Source: an uncultured Isosphaeraceae bacterium
GTDB taxonomy: Bacteria > Planctomycetota > Planctomycetia > Isosphaerales > Isosphaeraceae
NCBI GenBank assembly: GCA_945957605.1
Contig: CAMFLR010000005.1
Coordinates: 186,001 to 250,000, forward strand
Length of the DNA stretch: 64,000 nt
Reading direction: 5' to 3'
The notes below the pieces were generated by a model that saw only the letters and a list, made by a program, of their open reading frames with translations, did not search any database and was not told where the DNA came from. The translations under genes were made by a program, and so were the position numbers. Numbering within the stretch: the stretch's first letter is position 1; every line of letters begins with the position of its first letter. Below are positions 36,084 through 44,768 of this stretch, one piece after another.

Positions 36084-37170
36084 CCGCGGTTCGCGCACGC
36101 CGCAATGCCTGGTCGTAGGCTTCGGGCAACTTGACCGATTTGCCCGAGGCCGACCACCAGCGCGGAGTTTCGGAATAAATCCAAACGTATTCCGGTGCAA
36201 CTTCGAGTGCGTGCTTGACGCTCGTTTCGAATGCATCGGGCGTGAAATAGTTCTTGCTGGGATCGTCGGTATTCCAACCTTTTTCGCGCCAATCGAAGTC
36301 GAGCCACAGCCCGAAGCCGGCCGTCACCACGCGACGATACGTCTCGGCGTCTGCAACAATCGGCATCACGTCCTCGTCGATCGTTTTGCGCGCAGCCACA
36401 AATTGCTCGCGCTGTTTGAAGCCGTACGCGAGTTCGTAACCGTCGACGATTTTCGTTTTTCCTTTTGTTGCGGCGATCATGCCATCAAGAAAGGGAGCGA
36501 GCAAACCATATTCCGCGTCGGCGAGTGATTTTGCTCCTCGCTTCATGTTGCGCCAGGCCATAGTATGGCCGAAGGTCACCATCACAACGAGATCGGGATA
36601 TTCTTCCTGAAACGCTGTCATCAATTCATGACCGCGCTGGTGAACTTTTGTCTTGTAGACTTGCCAATCCTTCGACTTCGCATCGCGCTGGGTTTTGTAG
36701 CGGAACAGATGCCCTTGATACTGCTCGGTGTCGAGCAAAATCCCCGCACAGCGGCCATCGCGTGCCAATGATGCGGCAAGTCGCGCGTTGGCGAGCACGC
36801 TCGAATGGTCGTCGAACCAATCGATGTCGGCGGGTGCTGTGTTGAATCTCAGGAAGTTCGAAGTGAAACGCTTGGGACGAAGTGCCTTCAAATCGTCGCG
36901 TGCTGCGCGAACATCATCTTCGTTGATCCGCGTTTTACCCCAGCCGTTCCAGGTCAGGCTGATAGCTTTGCCTGCAGCATCCTTACCATCGACATGAAAC
37001 ACGCAGCCGTCGAAGGGTGTTTGTTCGAGCGTCGCAAGATGAGCGCGCAGGAAGGACGTGTCGGGTTCGTCCCATCCGAACTCGATCAACTTCTTCGGTG
37101 TTGATTGGGCATGGCCTGAAGCTGGCGTAAGAACGAGCCAGACGCAGGCGAGGCAAAGAATGGTGCGCAT
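36058..37170 (-). CDS. Secreted protein of unknown function, TIM-barrel glycosidase-like
   Basis: 370 residues from ATG 37170, supported by AGGAG 8 bases upstream and a signal peptide (MRTILCLACVWLVLTPASGHA). The alternation of beta-strands with helices and conserved acidic clusters (IEFGWDEPDTSF, GILLDTEQYQGH, GLWLDFDWREKGW, YVWIYSETPRWW) suggests a TIM barrel of glycoside-hydrolase type, but I cannot name the family. Glu and Asp in LLDTEQY and IYSETP are candidate catalytic residues. It ends inside the 3' end of the convergent glgX gene. Confidence 0.7.
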   Translation of the reverse strand: MRTILCLACVWLVLTPASGHAQSTPKKLIEFGWDEPDTSFLRAHLATLEQTPFDGCVFHVDGKDAAGKAISLTWNGWGKTRINEDDVRAARDDLKALRPKRFTSNFLRFNTAPADIDWFDDHSSVLANARLAASLARDGRCAGILLDTEQYQGHLFRYKTQRDAKSKDWQVYKTKVHQRGHELMTAFQEEYPDLVVMVTFGHTMAWRNMKRGAKSLADAEYGLLAPFLDGMIAATKGKTKIVDGYELAYGFKQREQFVAARKTIDEDVMPIVADAETYRRVVTAGFGLWLDFDWREKGWNTDDPSKNYFTPDAFETSVKHALEVAPEYVWIYSETPRWWSASGKSVKLPEAYDQALRRARTAVTLPRKPE

Positions 37171-37226
37171 CGCCGTCTCCTGAGCGAAGAGAGGTTCATG
37201 ATGCGGCGTGCGGTTCGAAAGCACAA

Positions 37227-37253
37227 GGCCCGTCCAGGTTGATTGGACGGGCC
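37227..37253 (-). terminator. Terminator of the histone-like gene
   Basis: GGCCCGTCCA and TGGACGGGCC form a perfect 10-bp stem with a 7-nt loop, 47 bp beyond the stop of the minus-strand H1-like gene and upstream of the next minus-strand gene. Confidence 0.75.
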
Positions 37254-37299
37254 CTGAAATCGTTGTGTCGTGTGAGCGATCGTGCAAACAGCACGTTGC

Positions 37300-37740
37300 T
37301 TAGGAGGCCGAGCCGCTCGACTCGATGTGCTTCTTGCCGCCGGCGGTCACCGTGTGCGGGACCTTGCCGGTGGCCTTGTTCTTGGCGCCCTTCTTGATGA
37401 GCTTGCGCTCAACAAGAGCGGCAAGGGTGCGCTCTTCCATCGGCTTGGCGGCTTCGTAACCACCTTCGCCTGCGCCCGCAACCTTGCTGAGCAAGTCCTT
37501 CTGGCTGTCGGTGAGCTTGATGGCTGCAGACTTGGCCTTCGCCGCTGCCTTGGGAGCAGCAGCCTTGGGGACCTTCGTCTTCACAGCCTTCTTCGGGGCG
37601 GCTGTCTTCGCAGCGGCGACCTTCTTCGGAGCCGCAGCCTTGGTGGCCGCCTTCTTCTTCGGCGCCTTCTTGGGAGCAGCGGCCTTGTCGCCAGCTGCAG
37701 GAGTTGCCGAAGCTTCCGACTTCGCGCTCTTCTTGGCCAT
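37300..37740 (-). CDS. Histone H1-like Lys/Ala/Pro-rich DNA-binding protein
   Basis: 146 residues from ATG 37740 (GAGG about 12 bases upstream). Residues 1-75 are low-complexity Ala/Lys/Pro with repeated AAPKKA and APKKKA units, as in eukaryotic H1 tails and bacterial Hc1/Hc2-like proteins. Residues 76-140 form a compact domain (KLTDSQKDLLSKVAGAG, then ERTLAALVERKLIKKG and HTVTAGGKKHIES) that reads like a small winged helix. Non-specific DNA binding or nucleoid packing is inferred. The DNA itself is repetitive in the 5' half. Confidence 0.82.
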   Translation of the reverse strand: MAKKSAKSEASATPAAGDKAAAPKKAPKKKAATKAAAPKKVAAAKTAAPKKAVKTKVPKAAAPKAAAKAKSAAIKLTDSQKDLLSKVAGAGEGGYEAAKPMEERTLAALVERKLIKKGAKNKATGKVPHTVTAGGKKHIESSGSAS

Positions 37741-37950
37741 TGTTGTTGCTACCTCGGACGTGATGTTGTCGCAGTTGATCGGCTCCCTTGTGCCGACACC
37801 ACAAGAGTTATAAGCAGAGAATATCTGTGTTGGCAAGACAGAGTCGTTTCAGATTCCGGCGATTATGCTCAAGTGTTGGTCGCGGTGAACGTGAATGGAC
37901 AAGATATGGGAGAGTTAGAGAATCTTTTTCGTTAGCGAGCAAATTTGCGA

Positions 37951-39051
37951 TCACTCGCGAGCAAGTTGAGCGAGCACTCCAAAACCAATTTCATCGACCG
38001 ACGAGTCCGAATTTCCTAGCACCACAACACCACACTTTTTCTCGCGAATGAAGCCAAAAAAGCTGGAAAAACCGCCTGTTCCGCCATTGTGCCACACAAG
38101 CTCAGGAGGCTTCGGATTCGCGCGAGAAAGTTCGATCATCCAACCGAGCGCAACCTTTCGCGTCTTCTCGTCTGTATCCGCGCGGGGACGAGTCGATTCG
38201 TCGAGCGCGATGCGCAGAGATTCGGGAACTGTACCAATTCCGAGATTCGCGTCGAGGAAGCGCATCATGTCATCGCAAGTTGAACGTAGCGCACCAGCTC
38301 CTGCGAAGCTATCGAACTTCCACGCGAGTGCCGTTTTTCCTCGGGAATTATAGGGTTTTGCGAGCCTAAGCGATCGTTCAGAATCGACCGTCATCATCGT
38401 GTCGCGCATACCAAGTGGCTCAGCAATCTTCTTGGTGATCATTTCCTCGTAACTCATTTTTTCGCGCAGCGCAAGAGTTGTGCCGAGCAAACCCGCGCCA
38501 AGATTCGAGTAAGCGAAGTGCGTGCCAGGCTCGTGACTCAGTTTTGCTTTCGCGACGAAGTCGAACATGTCCTTCGAGGTCACGTCTTCGTACGGCTGCT
38601 TGCCGATGAGGTCGTTCGCAACAACCTTGGGAATCACCCGAGGAAGTCCCGAGCGATGATTCGATAGCAAACGCAGCGTGATTTTCTTACCGTTCTTCTC
38701 AGGCGCTTTGATACCCTGAGGCAGCAGCGTGTCGACGGGATCATCGAGCGCAACTTTCTTTTCGCGCACCATATCGGCGAGCGCGATCGCTGTGAAAACC
38801 TTCGTTATCGAACCAATCTCGAAGATTGTTTTCTCATCCGGAGGCGTATCGTCATCGAGCGAAGGCCGGCCGAACGCGAAGAACTCGTGCCGGTCGCCAT
38901 GCACCACTCCGACGACAATGCCAACCGTTTCACCCTTGTCGATCTTGGGTTGAGCGAGCCCGCGGACTCGCTTGGTGAGCGCATCATCGGCACGTCCGAC
39001 ATTGGCGGCGAAGGTGATCAGCAAGACGATCAAGGGCAAGCGGGGCGACAT
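37951..39051 (-). CDS. Beta-lactamase-related serine hydrolase (class C / esterase type), secreted
   Basis: 366 residues from ATG 39051, with GGAG about 10 bases upstream; a GTG two codons earlier is less well placed. Signal peptide: MSPRLPLIVLLITFAANVGRA. The S-x-x-K motif is SITK (Ser81, Lys84), Tyr181 lies in YSNLGAG and HNGGTGGFSS takes the place of the KTG box. This is the usual set for family S12/class C-like esterases and peptidases, so true beta-lactamase activity is not implied. Confidence 0.88.
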   Translation of the reverse strand: MSPRLPLIVLLITFAANVGRADDALTKRVRGLAQPKIDKGETVGIVVGVVHGDRHEFFAFGRPSLDDDTPPDEKTIFEIGSITKVFTAIALADMVREKKVALDDPVDTLLPQGIKAPEKNGKKITLRLLSNHRSGLPRVIPKVVANDLIGKQPYEDVTSKDMFDFVAKAKLSHEPGTHFAYSNLGAGLLGTTLALREKMSYEEMITKKIAEPLGMRDTMMTVDSERSLRLAKPYNSRGKTALAWKFDSFAGAGALRSTCDDMMRFLDANLGIGTVPESLRIALDESTRPRADTDEKTRKVALGWMIELSRANPKPPELVWHNGGTGGFSSFFGFIREKKCGVVVLGNSDSSVDEIGFGVLAQLARE

Positions 39052-39289
39052 TGGCACACACTCCGGAAGCTTCGTGTCGAACTGGTTTCAAACAATGCCC
39101 ATCGTCGCATTTTCTCACGGCCACACAACTCGCGATTGGCGAGCTATGCTTGTGATTGCGGGCGACAAGATGCTGCGCCGCAAAGAACCGTTGCCGTTCG
39201 CAAAGAGCGCGTCTACTGTTGAGTGATGCGTTCGTGCGAGCGACCGGCTCGACTCGTGAGACTCAACCTCTGGGAATTCGATACTGCCC

Positions 39290-40054
39290 ATGAATTATGC
39301 ACTCGAAATCGACGCGTCCGATGTTTTGGGAGTAGCACGCGACGCAACGCTTGCGCAAATTCACGAGGCGTATCGTAATCGCGCGAAGAAGCATCACCCC
39401 GACGTCGGCGGAGATGATTGGGCTTTCCGCGTCGTCTCGCGTGCCTATGAATTGCTCTCGAACGCACGCGTTCGCCAGCGGCTTTCCGATTGCTGGCCCT
39501 GGACCGAAGAACCGGCCGAGCCACAGCCTGAACGGCCGGCTGCGAGCGAACGGAAGCCAGACGCGCGCGAACCTCAACCGCCGCCGCACCACGCTCCGCC
39601 GCCTCCGCCCGACCATGAGTCATCGTGGGTACGCGCTGGTGTTCAGGATCGCGTCGATATGCCCGTGAAGCTCGTCGACATCGAGTTGTTCACGATTCGC
39701 TACGAGCTTGGAAGTCCGCTCGACCTCCTCGGTTCGCCGCAGGATCGCAATCTGAGTAGCTGCCTGACGATTGTGTGGCCCGCACGGCCTGCGCATGAAG
39801 GTGATGCCGAGATCGAACCCGACGCAGGACTGCTTAAGGGACTCAAAAAAGCATTCGACGGCATTCCGAGAAAGACGAAGGCGGTTTCGTCCTGGTCGCA
39901 CTCGAAGAACGGCCGGTTCGAAGGTTGGCTAAGCTACCCCACTGCAAATCTGGCTGGCCGCGCTTTCACCGAACTGCACACGGCGATCAAGGGAGCGGGC
40001 CTTGGAGTGCGGCAAGTGACGCGCGAAATGTTTATCGCGCGCGAATCTCGGTGA
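39290..40054 (+). CDS. J-domain (DnaJ-like) protein with unknown C-terminal domain
   Basis: 254 residues. The J domain occupies about 8-65 with HPD at 36-38 (KKHHPDVGGDDW) and a following helix RVVSRAYELLSNARVRQRL. No Gly/Phe region or zinc fingers follow, so this is not a canonical DnaJ. A Pro/Glu/His-rich linker (about 80-115) leads to a 135-residue C-terminal domain I do not recognise, containing LTIVWPARPAHEGDAEIEP. It would recruit an Hsp70 to a specific client. Confidence 0.82.
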   Translation: MNYALEIDASDVLGVARDATLAQIHEAYRNRAKKHHPDVGGDDWAFRVVSRAYELLSNARVRQRLSDCWPWTEEPAEPQPERPAASERKPDAREPQPPPHHAPPPPPDHESSWVRAGVQDRVDMPVKLVDIELFTIRYELGSPLDLLGSPQDRNLSSCLTIVWPARPAHEGDAEIEPDAGLLKGLKKAFDGIPRKTKAVSSWSHSKNGRFEGWLSYPTANLAGRAFTELHTAIKGAGLGVRQVTREMFIARESR

Positions 40055-40133
40055 TTGCGTCGCGCGCACGCTCGCCGATAATAAAGTCCCTCTCGCCCTT
40101 CCCTGGGAAGGAATCCCGGGACGGCTCTCGACC

Positions 40134-40170
40134 GCGCGACGCCGACTTTTAAGTCAGGGAGGCGTCGCGC
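40134..40170 (+). terminator. Strong hairpin between the J-domain gene and the tricorn-like gene
   Basis: GCGCGACGCC (40134-40143) pairs with GGCGTCGCGC (40161-40170); inside it GACTT and AAGTC pair around a TT. The 10-bp outer stem is perfect. It may terminate the J-domain gene or structure the leader of the next gene; no T-tract follows. Confidence 0.6.
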
Positions 40171-40224
40171 TGCCTCGTGCGCTGTCTACGCACCGCCCAC
40201 ACCTCGATCAAGGAGCGACATCTT

Positions 40225-43200
40225 ATGCCACGTCTCAGGTGCGATTTCACTCGAACCTTCGCGGCCCTGCTCGCGACGACCGCACTATGCGGTCTGAGTT
40301 CGCCACCATCGACGATAGCGCGCGAAGCCAAGCTCGTGCGCTATCCACACTATCATGGTGGAAAAATCACGTTCAGTTATCTGGCCGATATCTGGGTCGC
40401 AAATGAAGACGGTTCGAGCCCGCAGCGCATTACGATCAACAAAGCACGCGACTACCGTTCGCGATTCTCACCCGACGGCAAGTGGATCGCCTTCTCCAGC
40501 GATCGTAGCGGCAACATCGATATCTACGTCATCCCCTCGACCGGCGGCACAGCCCGCGCGATCACGCAGCATTCAGCCGACGACGAACTGCTGAACTGGA
40601 CGCCTGACTCGAAGGGTGTGCTGTTCACGTCGCAACGCGGCGAAGACTTCATGCCCAAGCTCTACGTCGCCTCGCTCGACGGCGGCGCGGTGAAAAACGC
40701 CGGCCCCGATATGGGGGTGAACGGCTCGTATTCGCCCGACGGCAAGAAGCTCGCCATCAATCGCAAGGCGCAATCGTACTGGCGCAAGTTTTATCGCGGC
40801 GCCTACCAGAGCGACGTCACGCTCATGGACGTCGGCACCAAGACTTTTACCGACCTGACCGATTTCCCCGGTATGGACACATGGCCGGTCTACGGTACCG
40901 ACGGCTTCATCTATTTCGTCTCCGACCGCGACGGCAACGGTCTCACTAACCTCTGGCGCGTCTCCGAAAAAGGCGGCGCCGCTGAGAAGGTGACCCAGTT
41001 CACAGCCGGCGACGTTCGCTTCCCGTCGATTAGCTCAGATGGCAAAACCATCGTCTTCGAGCACGACTTCGGCGTCTGGAAGCTCGACGTCGCGACCAAG
41101 AAGGCCACGCCGATTAAGCTCGACATCACCTCGGAAACTCAGGAACTGCTCGTCGAGTGGCGTGACTTCAACTCGGAAGTCGAAGATTACGACGTCGCGC
41201 CCGATGGCAAGCGCGTTGCCATCTCGATTCGCGGTGAGATTTTCACCGTGCCGACCGACGAGGGAGACATTGTCCAGATCACTGACACCGCCGATCGCGA
41301 TCACGGCGTCGATTATTCTCCCGACGGCAAGCTGCTCTCCTATGTCTCCGACCACGATGGACTCGAACAGATCTACGTCGTGCCTGTCGATGGCACCGGC
41401 CCGCCCAAGCGCATCACCAATCTCGACAGCATGCCGCAAGGCTTCGAATGGTCGCCCGACTCGAAGCAATTGCTGCTGACGACCTCCGACGGCAAACTGA
41501 TGACGATCGACGCCGACGGCAAGTCATCAAAAGTGCTGCTCACCTCGAAGTACGGCGAGGTGAACTCCGCGAACTGGTCGCCCGACGGCAAGATGGTCGT
41601 CTATTCGCGGCCCGACGTCTCGCGGCTCACCGACATCTATCTTCTGCCGGTCGCTGGCGGCGAGGAAAAGAAAATCACGTTCGACTCGTCGTCGGAATTC
41701 TTCCCGCGCTTCTCGAGCGACGGCAAGAAAGTCTATTTCGTGCGTCGCCAGGGTGGTGAAGAATCGGGCCCCGGCGGATTTGGCCGTGCGGCCTCGCGCA
41801 TCTTCGTGATTCCGCTGGAAAAGCTTGAGAAGGATCCGCTCGAAGCTTCGACCGATACCCAGGGCGGACCGGCCGGAATGATGCGTCGGATGGGCGGTAT
41901 GCCCGGCATGCCCGGCGGCGCTGGTGGTGGTGGAGATGCTCCTGCAGCGATCAAGCCGCCGGTTATTGATTGGGCAGGTCTCAAGCGTCGCACACGCGCC
42001 GTAACACCGGCGACCGTGAACGCGGGCCGCTTCATCACCGCGAATGACGGCCGGACGATTATCTTCGTCGGCTCGGAAGGTGGTGGATCCGGCGGCGGAG
42101 GCGGTGGCGGCGGATCGTCGCTCTATTCGATCGGCGACGACGGCAAGCGGCTGACTCGTATTTCGTCCGGCACCACGCCGACGGAAACGCCCGCGGGCGA
42201 CGGTCCTCGCGGTGGCGGCCGACGCTTCTTCGGCGGCGGCATTTCCAATCTCGCTCTCACACGCGATGGTCGCACGATTTTCTTCCAGGAAGGCGACGGC
42301 GTTTATTCGACATCGATGGGCGGCACACCTGTGGCCGATAGCACGCCGAGCACTGGTGGCGGCGCAGGCGGTGGTGGTGGACCTGGCGGTGGCCGAGGCG
42401 GTCTTGCTGCGATGTTGGGAGGCGGCGGTGGTGGAGGTGGCGGGTCGCGCAAGAAGGTCACCTTCAATGTGAAGGTGAAGATCGAGCGTCCCAGCGAATG
42501 GGCGCAAATGTTCGGCGACGCCTGGCGCACCATGAAGTACCGCTTCTACGATCCCAAGATGCACGGCTCCGACTGGGAAGGGATGAAGGCCAAGTACGCG
42601 CCCCTGGTCGAATTCGTGGGCGATCGTCACGAGCTCATGAATGTGATCAATGAAATGATCGGCGAGTTGAACGCCTCGCACACTGGCGCAGCGGCATCAG
42701 CCGCACGCAGCGATGTGTCGAGCGTATCGACTGGCCACCTCGCCCTCGATTTCGAGACTGATCCCGCATCCGGCCGTTATCGCGTGAAGCACATCTACGA
42801 AGGCGGCCCCGCCGATGCGGACTGGATCAAGATCAGCAAAGGCGACTACCTCATCTCGCTCAACGGCAAGAACATCAAGGCCGGCGACGACTACGAAGAG
42901 ATGCTGAATCGTCGCTTGAACAAGAAGGTCGCGCTTCAGTTCAACAACAAGCCGGTCGCCGCCGGCGCCTGGACGGTGAAATACGAGCCGATCTCGAACG
43001 GTGCGTTTGCCGAGTTGCGTTACAACCGCTGGGTCGAAGACCGTCGCGCGATGGCGGACAAGCTCTCGGGCGGACGCGTTGGTTACATCCACATCAAGGC
43101 GATGGATCAGCCCTCGCTGCGAAAGTTCGAGACCGAGCTGCGCGAGTTCCGCCACAAGGAAGCGCTCATCATCGACGAGCGTTTCAACGGCGGCGGCAAC

Positions 43201-43653
43201 ATCGAGCAAGAACTGCTCGCATTGCTCGTCCAGAAGCAGTACCAGGTCTGGCACCCGCGCGGGACCGAGCCGACGTCACGCCCCATGCAAGGCTTCTTTG
43301 GACCGAAAGTCGTGCTGCAAAACTGGCGATCGGCCTCGAACGCCGAAATGTTCCCCGCCGGCTTCCGGGCACTCGGCTTGGGCAAGGTGATCGGCACCAA
43401 CACGATGGGGGCCGTCATCGGCACCGGCAGCTACTCGCTGATCGACGGCTCGACGATTCGTACGCCGGGTGTTGGGGTTTATCTCAACGACCCAACGCAC
43501 ACGAATATGGAAAACACGGGCGTGAAGCCGGACATCTTCGTCGAGAACACGCCCGAGGATAATCTCAGCGGTCGCGATCGTCAGCTCGAGGTCGCCGTGC
43601 AAGAACTTTTGAAGGATCTGTCGCACCACAGCGACGTCGCGGGCGCACAGTAA
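40225..43653 (+). CDS. Tricorn-like protease (beta-propellers, PDZ, S41 peptidase), secreted
   Basis: 1142 residues from ATG 40225 (AAGGAG 9 bases upstream). A signal peptide comes first, unlike archaeal tricorn, which is cytosolic. WD40-like PD40 blades (FSPDGKWIAFSSDRSG, WSPDGKMVVYS and similar) form the N-terminal propeller to about residue 540 and a second set follows to about 720. The C-terminal part has the core domain, a PDZ domain (about 845-925) and a tail-specific protease fold. Likely catalytic residues are His819 in ASHTG and Ser1038 in SASNAEM, with a Glu in MENTGVKPD (Glu1096). Four Gly-rich inserts interrupt the second propeller region. A strong terminator follows. Confidence 0.9.
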   Translation: MPRLRCDFTRTFAALLATTALCGLSSPPSTIAREAKLVRYPHYHGGKITFSYLADIWVANEDGSSPQRITINKARDYRSRFSPDGKWIAFSSDRSGNIDIYVIPSTGGTARAITQHSADDELLNWTPDSKGVLFTSQRGEDFMPKLYVASLDGGAVKNAGPDMGVNGSYSPDGKKLAINRKAQSYWRKFYRGAYQSDVTLMDVGTKTFTDLTDFPGMDTWPVYGTDGFIYFVSDRDGNGLTNLWRVSEKGGAAEKVTQFTAGDVRFPSISSDGKTIVFEHDFGVWKLDVATKKATPIKLDITSETQELLVEWRDFNSEVEDYDVAPDGKRVAISIRGEIFTVPTDEGDIVQITDTADRDHGVDYSPDGKLLSYVSDHDGLEQIYVVPVDGTGPPKRITNLDSMPQGFEWSPDSKQLLLTTSDGKLMTIDADGKSSKVLLTSKYGEVNSANWSPDGKMVVYSRPDVSRLTDIYLLPVAGGEEKKITFDSSSEFFPRFSSDGKKVYFVRRQGGEESGPGGFGRAASRIFVIPLEKLEKDPLEASTDTQGGPAGMMRRMGGMPGMPGGAGGGGDAPAAIKPPVIDWAGLKRRTRAVTPATVNAGRFITANDGRTIIFVGSEGGGSGGGGGGGGSSLYSIGDDGKRLTRISSGTTPTETPAGDGPRGGGRRFFGGGISNLALTRDGRTIFFQEGDGVYSTSMGGTPVADSTPSTGGGAGGGGGPGGGRGGLAAMLGGGGGGGGGSRKKVTFNVKVKIERPSEWAQMFGDAWRTMKYRFYDPKMHGSDWEGMKAKYAPLVEFVGDRHELMNVINEMIGELNASHTGAAASAARSDVSSVSTGHLALDFETDPASGRYRVKHIYEGGPADADWIKISKGDYLISLNGKNIKAGDDYEEMLNRRLNKKVALQFNNKPVAAGAWTVKYEPISNGAFAELRYNRWVEDRRAMADKLSGGRVGYIHIKAMDQPSLRKFETELREFRHKEALIIDERFNGGGNIEQELLALLVQKQYQVWHPRGTEPTSRPMQGFFGPKVVLQNWRSASNAEMFPAGFRALGLGKVIGTNTMGAVIGTGSYSLIDGSTIRTPGVGVYLNDPTHTNMENTGVKPDIFVENTPEDNLSGRDRQLEVAVQELLKDLSHHSDVAGAQ

Positions 43654-43680
43654 CTCGCTAATCCGGCATCGACGATTACG

Positions 43681-43716
43681 ATCACCCGTTCTTCGGCATG
43701 CCGGAGGACGGGTGAT
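43681..43716 (+). terminator. Rho-independent terminator after the tricorn-like gene
   Basis: ATCACCCGT and ACGGGTGAT form a 9-bp stem around an inner GGCATGCC palindrome, followed directly by TTTTGTTTTG. This is one of the clearest intrinsic terminators in the window. Confidence 0.9.
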
Positions 43717-43891
43717 TTTTGTTTTGACGAGAGCCATTTGGAAAGAACAAGTGATGGTAAAGAATTGTCAGTGAGCGCGCGAAACTCCCGGCTTTTTACG
43801 GAGATATCTTTGGTGGCCCGAGTTGAAAGTCGTTCGGGTCAACCAAACAAGTCTCGCGCGGTTCACGCGCAGCACGATGAGGGAGCGGGCC

Positions 43892-44518
43892 ATGATTAGG
43901 ACAACGCTTGCGCTGCTAGCGGTGCTTTCGTTCGGCCTCAATGCGAATGCTCAGGGGCGCGGAGGAGCCGGCGGCGGTGGTTTTCGTGGATTCGCCAGCA
44001 TGAACGGAGGTGGGAACTCGTTCGCGAGCGCTGCAAATGCGAGCGGAACCTCAGCCTCTACCGGCGCGGGCGGGCAAATGTGCGCGGGCGGTAGTGGCAA
44101 TTCAGCCACGACAACGAGCCTCGCCGGCACCGGTACTACATCAACCAGCACGCTGACCGGTGTGTCGGGCATCACAAACACCGGCATTTACAACACAACT
44201 GCAACAACCGCCCTTGCGACCGGGATGAACCCCTACGCGTTTAACGCCTACGGATCGAACAGCAACGGATTTGCCACCAACGCGATGTACGCAAACAACG
44301 CGGCGATGAACCCCTACTTGATGAATATGAACAATAACGCGACCACAAATACAAATAGCAACAGCCTTGCCGCGTCCGCCGATACGTCCGCACAGACGGT
44401 CTGGAACCCGTACAGCGGCTACTACAGCACCGGAACGAGCAAGGCCAAGAAGGCGAAATCACTGAAAACCAAGGCAAAATCGACAACGAGCACCGCAACC
44501 GCGTCAGTGTCGAAGTGA
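43892..44518 (+). CDS. Secreted low-complexity Asn/Thr/Ala/Gly-rich protein
   Basis: 208 residues from ATG 43892 (AGGGAG 7 bases upstream) with a signal peptide (MIRTTLALLAVLSFGLNANA). The mature protein is almost all low complexity: Gly-rich (25-50), Ser/Ala/Thr-rich (60-130), then Asn-rich with MNPYAFN, MNPYLMN and WNPYSGYY motifs, and a Lys-rich tail (KAKKAKSLKTKAKS). There is no transmembrane segment and only one Cys. It resembles structural surface or adhesin-like proteins, but no family is recognised. A perfect 13-bp hairpin follows the stop. Confidence 0.75.
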   Translation: MIRTTLALLAVLSFGLNANAQGRGGAGGGGFRGFASMNGGGNSFASAANASGTSASTGAGGQMCAGGSGNSATTTSLAGTGTTSTSTLTGVSGITNTGIYNTTATTALATGMNPYAFNAYGSNSNGFATNAMYANNAAMNPYLMNMNNNATTNTNSNSLAASADTSAQTVWNPYSGYYSTGTSKAKKAKSLKTKAKSTTSTATASVSK

Positions 44519-44551
44519 GGCAGTTTGGATGGAGAAGTCGTGATCAGGGAA

Positions 44552-44585
44552 GGCCCAGCGCTCGATCGTGAACGAGCGCTGGGCC
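44552..44585 (+). terminator. Perfect 13-bp hairpin after the Asn-rich protein gene
   Basis: GGCCCAGCGCTCG (44552-44564) pairs with CGAGCGCTGGGCC (44573-44585) around an 8-nt loop, 34 bp beyond the stop. The T-tract is missing, but stem and position fit a terminator. Confidence 0.75.
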
Positions 44586-44768
44586 GGCGGTGTTATCGCT
44601 ATTGGCAAATGGCCTGGCAGCGGTTTGAAGCGTTACGACCTATTGCCCGCTGGCAGTCTCCCGATATCATCGAAGAAGACCCGAGGCGGGCGATCCCGAT
44701 CAGTGTCGTAATGCTGGCCGGATCTTCGCTCATTCTCTTTAATCTGTCGCGGCAGTTCGCCTCCCACA

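Noticed and set aside
41527-42681. 384-codon minus-strand frame in the tricorn-like gene
   Set aside because: It covers the Gly-rich inserts in antisense, which gives Ala/Thr-rich low complexity with no domain.
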